Assembly (NCBI GenBank): GCA_964454545.1
Contig: CAYVTI010000058.1
Span: 1 to 11,011, forward strand
Direction of reading: 5' to 3'
Length of the DNA: 11,011 nucleotides
DNA from: JABCZZ01 sp964454545
Lineage (GTDB): Bacteria > Pseudomonadota > Alphaproteobacteria > Rickettsiales > JABCZZ01
Under the pieces are notes generated by a model, which had not been told where the DNA came from, made no database searches, and saw nothing but the letters and a program-made list of their open reading frames with translations. Positions 4,757 through 11,011 of this stretch are shown one piece after another. The translations under genes were made by a program, and so were the position numbers. Each line of letters starts with the position of its first letter. Within the stretch, counting starts at the first letter, position 1.

Positions 4757-6532
4757 ATGTGTGGAATCGCCGGAATAATAATGCGCAATGGCCACTTACT
4801 GGAGGCGGCTGTTCTGGATAAGCTTGCAACTGCCCTTGCGCATCGCGGGCCAGACGGAAATGGCCGTTACGTAAATGATGCTATCGGTTTAGTACATACA
4901 CGCCTTGCCATTATTGACCTGGAAACCGGTGACCAGCCGTTTGAAGATCCGCAGGGAGCCGTGCTTATTGCCAACGGCGAAATTTATAATGATCTGGAAA
5001 TCCGCCGCCTGCTTGCCGACGCACCCTACATATCCCAATCCGATAATGAATCGCCGCTGCATCTGTACCGCCGTAAAGGGCTTGATTTCGTTGATCACCT
5101 GCGCGGGATGTACGCCATTGCCCTTTACGACAAAAAAACCAGGCGGCTCATCCTGTCCCGCGATCCTTTTGGCATCAAGCAGCTCTATTATGTTGCAACC
5201 CGTACGCATTTCGCATTCGCTTCCGAGCCCCAGGCTCTGATAGCCGCGGATTTGCTGGATGATTGTCAAATAACCGCCGGAAAACGCGCCGAACTGCTCC
5301 AGCTTAAATTCACTACCGGTGAAGATACGATATTTTCAGGAATCCGCCGTGTATTGCCCGGAGAAACCCTGGTGATAGCGGATGGAAAAATCGTTGAACG
5401 GCGTTATCGCCGCACCCTGCCCGATTTCAATGCGCCTAAAATCAGTTATCAGGACGCGGCAAAGCGGCTTGACGAAGTTCTGACTGAAAGCGTTACGCTC
5501 CATGTGCGCTCGGATGTTCCCTATGGCCTGTTTCTATCCGGCGGCATAGATTCATCTGTGCTCGCCACGCTGATGTCACGCATTTCCTCGACTCCCGTGA
5601 TAGCCTTGACGGCTTCGTTCCCAGACAGCAAGGCCGCCGATGAGAGCGCGGCGGCGAAACGGCTGGCTATGTCCGTTGGCGCCGAGCATCATATGGTAGA
5701 AATAACCAGGCATGATTTCTGGAACCGGGCGCCGAGGCTGGTGGAAGCCATCGATGATCCCACCGCCGATGCCGCCGTCCTGCCTACGTTCATGCTTGGA
5801 AGCGCGGCCAGAAGCCATAACCTAAAGGTGGTGCTTAGCGGCGAGGGAGCGGATGAAGTGTTTGGCGGATATAGCCGTTATCGCCGTACCAGCTGGTTAT
5901 GGCGATTGCTGCGCCGCAAATCCAGGACACGCGGCGTATTCGGCAAGACGGCAGGCGGAAATGATATTTTTAATCACTGGCGTGACGGGTTAAACCATGC
6001 GGAAGAAAGGGAAACCGGCAATCGCTGGTCGCACATGCAGAAACTGCAGGCCATTGATTGCGCGGAGTGGCTGCCAAACGATCTGCTCGTGAAGCTTGAC
6101 CGGTGCCTGATGATACACGGCGTCGAAGGCCGCGTGCCATTTCTGGACGAGAAAGTAGCCGGGTTTGCCTTTTCCCTGCCGGACGATATGAAAGTGAGAG
6201 GGAAATTCGGGAAATGGCTCCTGCGCGACTGGCTGTCCAACAACATGCCGGTTGCGGAGGCATGGACCAAAAAGAAAGGCTTTAATCCGCCGGTTGGGGA
6301 ATGGATTGATTTCCATAAGGAGAAAATAACGCCGCTCGTGCTCTCCCAGCCCGGCATCGCCGAAATGTCCATCGAAGATCTGGTGCGAAAGGTGTTCGCT
6401 GATCCCGTGAAGCATTCACAGGCTGCCTGGAGTCTGCTCTTTTATTCCCTTTGGCACAGCCGCCATATCATAGGCATTGCCTCCAATGGATCGATAGGTG
6501 ACGTTCTTACCGTAGCCACCCGCTTAAGATGA
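4757..6532 (+). CDS. AsnB-type glutamine-hydrolysing asparagine synthetase/amidotransferase
   Basis: This 591-residue enzyme has the two AsnB domains. The N-terminal class II glutaminase domain (about 2-190) starts MCGIAGII, and Cys2 becomes the nucleophile after Met removal. Arg49 (HTRLAIID), NGE (73-75) and Asp96 (SDNES) fit the glutamine pocket. The C-terminal ATP-pyrophosphatase domain carries the P-loop SGGIDSS (261-267) and SGEGADEVFGGY (361-372). Starting at 4757 is required to expose Cys2; an in-frame ATG at 4706 would bury it behind 17 residues. The ribosome-binding site is weak (GGAAC). Family members make asparagine from aspartate, glutamine and ATP, or amidate sugar carboxylates or other acceptors. 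Placement 19 bp before a GT4 gene, in a block with an O-antigen ligase-like protein, favours a role in polysaccharide synthesis, but housekeeping asparagine synthesis cannot be excluded. Confidence 0.9.
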   Translation: MCGIAGIIMRNGHLLEAAVLDKLATALAHRGPDGNGRYVNDAIGLVHTRLAIIDLETGDQPFEDPQGAVLIANGEIYNDLEIRRLLADAPYISQSDNESPLHLYRRKGLDFVDHLRGMYAIALYDKKTRRLILSRDPFGIKQLYYVATRTHFAFASEPQALIAADLLDDCQITAGKRAELLQLKFTTGEDTIFSGIRRVLPGETLVIADGKIVERRYRRTLPDFNAPKISYQDAAKRLDEVLTESVTLHVRSDVPYGLFLSGGIDSSVLATLMSRISSTPVIALTASFPDSKAADESAAAKRLAMSVGAEHHMVEITRHDFWNRAPRLVEAIDDPTADAAVLPTFMLGSAARSHNLKVVLSGEGADEVFGGYSRYRRTSWLWRLLRRKSRTRGVFGKTAGGNDIFNHWRDGLNHAEERETGNRWSHMQKLQAIDCAEWLPNDLLVKLDRCLMIHGVEGRVPFLDEKVAGFAFSLPDDMKVRGKFGKWLLRDWLSNNMPVAEAWTKKKGFNPPVGEWIDFHKEKITPLVLSQPGIAEMSIEDLVRKVFADPVKHSQAAWSLLFYSLWHSRHIIGIASNGSIGDVLTVATRLR

Positions 6533-6551
6533 TATTACAGGAGACCTATTG

Positions 6552-7598
6552 ATGCGTGTATTACAAGTTATGGCGGGCGCGAAAGCAGGCGGGGCGGAAA
6601 CCTTCTTCGTTGATCTGGTCGGGGCGCTCCATCGCGCAGGCCTTGAGCAACGCGCAATCATACGCCATCATCCGGATCGTGCGGAGAAACTCCGCTCGGA
6701 AGGGTTATTTGTGAAAGAGCTGCCGTTTCAACGCTGGCTCGACAGAACAACGCGGGTGGAACTACGCAAGCAGATTGAGGAATTCCGACCGCATATCGTG
6801 CAGACATGGATGGGCCGCGCCACTGAATTATGCCCGTCCGGGTCATTCGTTCATATAGGCTGGCTGGGCGGTTATTACGACATAAAGTATTTTCGCAAAT
6901 GCCATGAGTTGGTCGGCGTGACACGCGATCTTGTAAATCACGTGATTACAAGCGGCTGGCCGAAAGATCGTTCTCATTATTTGCCGACCCTGTCGTTCAA
7001 TGCGCCTATGCCGCCCATTCCCCGCGCGGAGTTTGACACGCCGGAGGACGTGCCGCTGATTATGGCGCTCGGGCGACTGCACCCGGTAAAAGGCTTTGAT
7101 GTCCTCCTGAAGGCGATGGCTGAAATTCCCGGCGCTTATCTCTGGCTGGCGGGGGAAGGCCCGCTACGGAAAGAACTGGAAGCCCAGACGCGCGCGCTTG
7201 GCTTGTCGCCGCGCGTGCGTTTTCTCGGCTGGCGCAATGACCGCGCCGCCCTGTTCGCAAGCTGCGATATGTGCGTCATGCCGTCCCGCGAAGAACCTTT
7301 CGGCACAGTCATGATAGAAGCCTGGGCCTACCACCGCCCTATTATTGCCGCCGCCGCCAAAGGACCGGCCGCGCTTATCAGAAACGGCGAGAACGGTCTC
7401 CTTGTGCCTATTGATGACGTCTCTGCTCTAACAGAGGCGATTAACCGCCTGATTGCCCAGCCGGAATTGTCCAGGAAGATTGTGGACAGGGCATGGCTTG
7501 AATACCAGGAACATTACACCGAAACCAAAGTGGTTGAGCAATATCTGGCTTTTTATGAGAGCCTTTTAGGCAAAGCTTCCTCCGCCTGCGCGGTATAG
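6552..7598 (+). CDS. GT4-family glycosyltransferase
   Basis: This 348-residue GT-B fold enzyme transfers a sugar from an activated donor, probably at the inner face of the inner membrane. The N-terminal domain starts MRVLQVMAGAKAGGAETFF, where GGAET (13-17) is the usual acceptor-side loop. The C-terminal donor domain has GRLHPVKGFDVLLKA (174-188), WLAGEGP (198-204) and the retaining GT4 signature E248-PFGTVMI-E256. The ATG at 6552 is preferred over the adjacent TTG at 6549; AGGAGA (6539-6544) sits 7 bases before it. The gene follows the AsnB-type gene by 19 bp, so the two form an operon. Its last 46 bp overlap the tail of the convergent ligase-like gene. Donor and acceptor sugars are unknown; the closest general resemblance is to LPS or capsule GT4 enzymes. 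Confidence 0.9.
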   Translation: MRVLQVMAGAKAGGAETFFVDLVGALHRAGLEQRAIIRHHPDRAEKLRSEGLFVKELPFQRWLDRTTRVELRKQIEEFRPHIVQTWMGRATELCPSGSFVHIGWLGGYYDIKYFRKCHELVGVTRDLVNHVITSGWPKDRSHYLPTLSFNAPMPPIPRAEFDTPEDVPLIMALGRLHPVKGFDVLLKAMAEIPGAYLWLAGEGPLRKELEAQTRALGLSPRVRFLGWRNDRAALFASCDMCVMPSREEPFGTVMIEAWAYHRPIIAAAAKGPAALIRNGENGLLVPIDDVSALTEAINRLIAQPELSRKIVDRAWLEYQEHYTETKVVEQYLAFYESLLGKASSACAV

Positions 7599-8842
7599 AC
7601 CAGCAGCAGGCTTATCACCAGCCAGAAAGGCGGCGCGCCCCAGGGGGAAAAGAATGTAGTCGTGGTAGCGAACGGCCAGATACGCTGAACGAAAGTGATA
7701 ACGGCACCGATGAAATAAGGGTTCGTGCGCGCAACCGGCCATGCGCGAATGCATTGCCGGATTATGATGGCAAGAAACGCGATAAATAGCCCGAATCCGA
7801 CAATGCCGCTCTCAATAAGCCACTCCATATAGATATTGTGCGGATGGATATTGCAGACAGGCTTGAGCATCTGCTCGCTATATCCCGGATAGAGTTTCGG
7901 ACAGTCGATGCGGAAGTAATTAGCGCCTATCCCAAACACAGGATTCTGCATCGCCAGCTTCAGGTCGGTGCGCAAAAGCACGCCGTAAGGGCTTTCCTGC
8001 AAATGTTCGATCGTTTTGGTTGTGGCCTGCATCTGATGTCCCACCACTTTGGGACTGGCAAGGGCGATAATGCCGATTATCACGATCCCGCCTGCGAAAA
8101 CCATCAGAAGGCCGCGCCTCATGCCGGGAAGCAATAAGACCGCAAGAAGCCACCCGGCAAACACCAGCAGCAAGGCCATGCGTTCGCCGGTCATCGCAAT
8201 CATGACCCAGATAAACAAGGTCAGGATTACCCCTTTAAGCAGCACGCCGTTACTTTCGAGGGCGCCGTTTTCATTTATCAGGAGAGGCATGCACACCAGA
8301 AAATAGAGCCATGCCAATAATATGCCGGGCATCGGGTTGCGGAAGGGGCCGGTCAGGCGCACGCGCCCTTCGCTCTGCGTGATCATGCGCCCCGCAATAT
8401 CCTTGCCTGTGCACCATTGCAGCAGGCAGTCGGCGGCAAGAAACACGACCGCGATCGTCAGCGCGTTGAAGAATCTCCGGCGGTTGATATCATCCGTGAG
8501 CGTCCAGCGGGCAAGCGCGGCGGCAAAGACAAAATAACGCACGAAAGGCAGGCTGCGCCGCAGAGCCTCGAAAGGATTGGCGGCGAACGCCGGATCGTCT
8601 TTGGTATAGAGCTTGTAATCGGCTACCGCGCCGCGAAGGAGCATATAAAGCCATATCAGGAGAAGGCAGCGCACCCATGTTTCTTTTGCCCATGCCCAGT
8701 CTTTTGCCACGTAGGAATGGATAAGAAACAAAACCGCGATGCTGGACATGGCGATGTCAGCGGCGGCGCTGCCCAGCACCATGAAAAACGGGAATAAAAC
8801 AGTAAGCCATGAAGCGGCGGTTCGCAGATGCTTATGCTGCAT
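7553..8842 (-). CDS. O-antigen ligase/polymerase-family membrane protein (Wzy_C, WaaL-like)
   Basis: This 429-residue polytopic inner-membrane protein has about ten or more hydrophobic segments and a large periplasmic loop in the second half. Features typical of the O-antigen ligase (Wzy_C) family are MTGERMALLLVFAGW (217-231), LLRTDLKLAMQNPVFGIGAN (289-308) and CNIHPHNIYMEWLIESGIVG (330-349). By comparison with WaaL, Arg221, Arg291 and His335 are candidates for the essential residues; that mapping is inferred. Such proteins transfer an undecaprenyl-linked glycan to lipid A-core, or polymerise it. The ATG at 8842 lies 11 bp inside the preceding GT4 gene, with GGAAAG about 9 bases upstream, so translation is probably coupled. 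The gene ends convergently inside the other GT4 gene. Ligase versus polymerase cannot be settled from sequence. Confidence 0.85.
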   Translation of the reverse strand: MQHKHLRTAASWLTVLFPFFMVLGSAAADIAMSSIAVLFLIHSYVAKDWAWAKETWVRCLLLIWLYMLLRGAVADYKLYTKDDPAFAANPFEALRRSLPFVRYFVFAAALARWTLTDDINRRRFFNALTIAVVFLAADCLLQWCTGKDIAGRMITQSEGRVRLTGPFRNPMPGILLAWLYFLVCMPLLINENGALESNGVLLKGVILTLFIWVMIAMTGERMALLLVFAGWLLAVLLLPGMRRGLLMVFAGGIVIIGIIALASPKVVGHQMQATTKTIEHLQESPYGVLLRTDLKLAMQNPVFGIGANYFRIDCPKLYPGYSEQMLKPVCNIHPHNIYMEWLIESGIVGFGLFIAFLAIIIRQCIRAWPVARTNPYFIGAVITFVQRIWPFATTTTFFSPWGAPPFWLVISLLLVYTAQAEEALPKRLS

Positions 8843-9938
8843 TTTTATGCTTTCCGGTCAAAATAATATCCCTTGCTTTATCCAGCAAACGGGTCTTATC
8901 GGCAATAGAAAAATATGCTGCGCGGGTACGGGCAAGCGATTGCAGCCGGACGCGCTCGTTTTTGTCCCTGGCCAGCAGAAGTATGGCGGCCGCCAGCTTT
9001 TCCGCCGTAAGATCATTCAGGGTAATGGCAGCATCGGCGGTTACTTCGCGCAACCCCCCCCGACCGGAGCTTATCAGGGCGCAGCCATACGCCATCGCCT
9101 CGATCGCGGTGCGCCCGAAAGGTTCCTGCCATAGGGAAGGCACGACGGCTATGGCCGATGTGGCAAAATGGCTTAACGTTTCTATATGCGAAAGGAAGCC
9201 GGGCATCTGCACCTGCGGCCCCAGCGGCTGGAGGATTTCCGCGATCTGCTTTTCATGCGGCGTAAGTTTTTCCGCGACCGAATGCCGCCTGCTGCCAATC
9301 AGCACCGCCCGCCAGGACGGAAGTTGCGGCATGGCGATGCGCAGGGCTTCCGCGAAGAGCATCGCCCCCTTGCCCTCGGTCATCCGGCCGACGAACAGCA
9401 CGGTATTTTCTTTTTCAGGCACAGAACCGGGGATTTCTATGCCGTTATGGATGACATGCAGTTTATCATGCCATTTCGCATCCAGCCCTTCCGCATAACG
9501 ATCGCGGATATATGCGCTTACGCAATACACTGCGTCTGCCTGCTCAAGCATCCTGGCGCGTTCGCGGGGAGTGCGGGTGTAATCTATTTCCTGGGGGTCG
9601 TTATGGAAATGCAGTGCGAATTTGCATTGCACCTTCGGCGCGATGAGACGCAGCAGGTTGGGACGGTTATGGATTTCCACCAGCGCCGCCTTTTCCCACG
9701 CGATGACGGCGGCGCACTGGCGCGCATAGCTGCGCGTGCGGTTCTCATACCACCTGACATGCGGCAGCGCTACGTAGCGTATGCCGTCGAAGCCCGTCCC
9801 CGCTACAGTGCCCACCACGGTGGTTTCCGCACGGTACCGGCTGTAGAAAGTGAAATCGCGCACGCACAGCGCGACCGCCCCGAACGCCTGCGGCGAAAAT
9901 CCCTCGCCTTTGGGAAGTATGGATACGATGCGGTTCAA
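8832..9938 (-). CDS. GT4-family glycosyltransferase (second copy type)
   Basis: This 368-residue GT-B enzyme is distinct from the one at 6552-7598. The N-terminal half contains EIHNRPNLLRLI (88-99), CKFALHFHNDPQEI (105-118) and CVSAYIRDRYAEG (139-151). The donor domain has HNGIEIP (164-170), VLFVGRMTEGKGAMLFAEAL (180-199) and the GT4 signature E272-PFGRTAI-E280 followed by AMAYGCALISSGRGG. The start is a TTG at 9938, supported by the strong upstream AGGGAGAGG about 4 bases before it and by a family-like N-terminus RIVSILPKGEGFSPQAFGAV; no better ATG is near. It overlaps the ligase-like gene by 11 bp and follows the outer-membrane protein gene by 73 bp. A role in LPS core or O-chain assembly is inferred from the ligase partner. 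Confidence 0.88.
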   Translation of the reverse strand: MNRIVSILPKGEGFSPQAFGAVALCVRDFTFYSRYRAETTVVGTVAGTGFDGIRYVALPHVRWYENRTRSYARQCAAVIAWEKAALVEIHNRPNLLRLIAPKVQCKFALHFHNDPQEIDYTRTPRERARMLEQADAVYCVSAYIRDRYAEGLDAKWHDKLHVIHNGIEIPGSVPEKENTVLFVGRMTEGKGAMLFAEALRIAMPQLPSWRAVLIGSRRHSVAEKLTPHEKQIAEILQPLGPQVQMPGFLSHIETLSHFATSAIAVVPSLWQEPFGRTAIEAMAYGCALISSGRGGLREVTADAAITLNDLTAEKLAAAILLLARDKNERVRLQSLARTRAAYFSIADKTRLLDKARDIILTGKHKNAA

Positions 9939-10011
9939 GAAACCTCTCCCTGTTCGGGTGCTATCATATGATCGCAGGCGCAGAGTTACAATGCAAACTC
10001 ACGGGAAATTT

Positions 10012-10629
10012 CTAAAACTTGTAGCCGAGGCGCGCTACCAGGACTTCATCGGAAAAGGAATCGAGCGTGCCGGTGCCAGTGCCGAGTTTTTTATTGAAAT
10101 CATAATAGCTGAATTCCGCGCCGTAGGACCAGTGATCCGAGAAGGCATAGTCAAGGCCGATGCCGACGGTCTCGCCCATCGCCGCGCCGGTTCCGGAACT
10201 GGACGAGCCAGGTCTTGTTACGCTGAAGCGGTAATCCGAGAACGCGACGCCGCCCTGCAGGTAGACGAGCGAACGTATTTCCGGCACCAGCCCTAAGCGC
10301 AGGCGGGCAGAACCAAGCGTATCCTGTTTGATATCGCAATGGGTATTCAAAGCGCATTGTTTTCCATTATCGATGGCGGCGATGTTGGCTTCCCCTTCCA
10401 CGCCTATCACAAACTGGCCGATCTGGAGATTATACCCGGCGCGCCCGCCGCCTAAAAACCCCGCGCTATCGGAAGGCCAGTCCGTGCCGTCTTTGAGACG
10501 CCCGCTATTCCACAGCACCCCGGCGTCGCCTCCCACATATAACCCCGTCCATGTATAATCAGGATGGTAATCAGCCTGCGCGGAAACAGGCAGGAGCGCG
10601 AGAAGAATAAAGGCAATGACATGCTTCAT
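10012..10629 (-). CDS. Outer-membrane beta-barrel protein (OMP_b-brl family)
   Basis: This 205-residue precursor has a Sec signal peptide, MKHVIAFILLALLPVSAQA, with cleavage likely before Asp20. The mature part begins with TWTGLYVGGDAG (26-37), characteristic of small alphaproteobacterial barrels of the Omp25/RopB type, and alternates polar and hydrophobic residues in strands. It ends LGYKF, a C-terminal Phe as recognised by the BAM complex. About eight strands are expected. Cys92 and Cys98 could form a disulfide in one loop, and a Gly/Ser run (141-149) marks another. The ATG at 10629 is chosen because the signal peptide starts there; an in-frame extension to 10740 reads through a repeat. The Shine-Dalgarno is poor. 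Function is unknown; surface structure or adhesion is typical of the family. Confidence 0.85.
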   Translation of the reverse strand: MKHVIAFILLALLPVSAQADYHPDYTWTGLYVGGDAGVLWNSGRLKDGTDWPSDSAGFLGGGRAGYNLQIGQFVIGVEGEANIAAIDNGKQCALNTHCDIKQDTLGSARLRLGLVPEIRSLVYLQGGVAFSDYRFSVTRPGSSSSGTGAAMGETVGIGLDYAFSDHWSYGAEFSYYDFNKKLGTGTGTLDSFSDEVLVARLGYKF

Positions 10630-10690
10630 GGCAAGACTTTCAGTTAAAAAATGGAGGATTACTATTTGACGAACCTGAGGCCGTTCTTCA

Positions 10691-10716
10691 TTCCTCCCCC
10701 TGAAGGGCGGGGAAGG
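10691..10716. repeat. Small GC-rich inverted repeat upstream of the outer-membrane gene
   Basis: TTCCTCCCC and GGGGAAGG form a stem with one bulged base around CTGAAGGGC. It lies about 60 bp upstream of the signal-peptide ATG, probably within the promoter or 5' leader. It contrasts with the AT-rich surroundings and may be a dispersed element; only one copy is in the window. Confidence 0.4.
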
Positions 10717-10768
10717 TTTTCTCCGGATAGATTCCGTCAATATATAATCACCAAAACGAGAGAAAACT

Positions 10769-10792
10769 AAAAAACCATTTCTTAACAGAAAT
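10769..10792 (-). terminator. Possible intrinsic terminator after the DUF1489 gene
   Basis: On the minus strand ATTTCT-GTTA-AGAAAT forms a 6-bp stem with a 4-nt loop, followed by GG and six T residues. It lies 71 bp past the DUF1489 stop. A second hairpin, CCCCATT/AATGGGG with a 10-nt loop, lies nearer the stop (about 10820-10845). The stem is AT-rich, hence modest confidence. Between here and 10629 I see no gene and no convincing promoter. Confidence 0.4.
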
Positions 10793-10862
10793 CAAGGAAT
10801 ATAATATGTAAATAGCGCCCCATTTTAAATGGCTAATGGGGTATTTAAAACGTGAATTATGG

Positions 10863-11011
10863 TTAAATCAACCCAATCTCCGCCAGTTCGCGGCGCATGC
10901 CGTCCGGCATGTCCTGCCCGTTCTTTCCCTGCACGATATCCGGAGGCGTATCTTTCGCCTCAAGATACCGCCAGCCCTGAAACGGGCGGCGGGGGCGCAA
11001 TTCCACGCGTA
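10863..11011 (-). CDS. DUF1489-family protein, C-terminal fragment
   Basis: The last 48 codons of a gene that enters from the right edge. The reading contains RPRRPFQGWRYLEAKDTPPD, followed by MPDGMRRELAEIGLI and stop TAA at 10863. This matches, from memory, the conserved end of DUF1489 proteins, small alphaproteobacterial proteins of unknown function. The start is outside the window. The gene is separated from the outer-membrane protein gene by 233 bp including a possible terminator, so they are probably transcribed independently. Confidence 0.75.
   Translation of the reverse strand, partial: RVELRPRRPFQGWRYLEAKDTPPDIVQGKNGQDMPDGMRRELAEIGLI

Noticed and set aside
9963..9972. Perfect 10-bp palindrome ATCATATGAT between the outer-membrane and GT4 genes
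   Set aside because: Too short and simple to call an operator without a second copy or a known regulator.
10630..10740. N-terminal extension of the outer-membrane protein
   Set aside because: It reads through a GC-rich inverted repeat and would bury the signal peptide; the ATG at 10629 gives a normal Sec signal.

Overview
This window looks like a piece of an alphaproteobacterial chromosome. Two proteins point there: a DUF1013/TrcR-type cell-cycle regulator (2528-3088) and the end of a DUF1489 protein at the right edge (10863-11011). Both families are, to my knowledge, essentially confined to Alphaproteobacteria. Coding DNA is moderately GC-rich, while the gene-free stretches are AT-rich and hold small palindromic or tandem repeats, a style familiar from Rickettsiales-like genomes. 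I cannot name a genus.

Left half (1-4180, all genes on the minus strand): an NADPH:quinone oxidoreductase-like enzyme, then a tight cluster of TrcR, an AmpG-type muropeptide permease (9 bp after TrcR) and a YadG-like ABC ATPase whose start lies 68 bp inside the permease gene. The 5' end of ychF follows and runs off the window. No ABC permease partner is visible.

Centre (4281-4756): an AT-rich divergent region, a tRNA-Tyr(GTA) gene on the plus strand, then about 300 bp holding a hairpin-rich repeat and no recognisable gene.

Right half (4757-10629) is a surface-polysaccharide block. On the plus strand are an AsnB-type glutamine amidotransferase/synthetase and, 19 bp later, a GT4 glycosyltransferase. 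Facing them on the minus strand are an outer-membrane beta-barrel protein, a second GT4 glycosyltransferase, and an O-antigen ligase/polymerase-type membrane protein that overlaps it by 11 bp. The two arms meet tail to tail with a 46-bp overlap. Together they suggest assembly of a glycan on the inner membrane, possibly with amidated sugars, and its transfer by the ligase-like protein; this pathway is inferred. The DUF1489 gene at the right edge is followed by a possible terminator.

The most notable signal is not a new enzyme system. It is a set of small repeats that enter or touch genes: an apparent in-frame insertion of about 130 bp in the central loop of AmpG, two unrelated 7-bp-period tandem repeats, and two loci sharing an imperfect palindrome. 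I do not see convincing evidence for a new defence, mobile or secretion system here.
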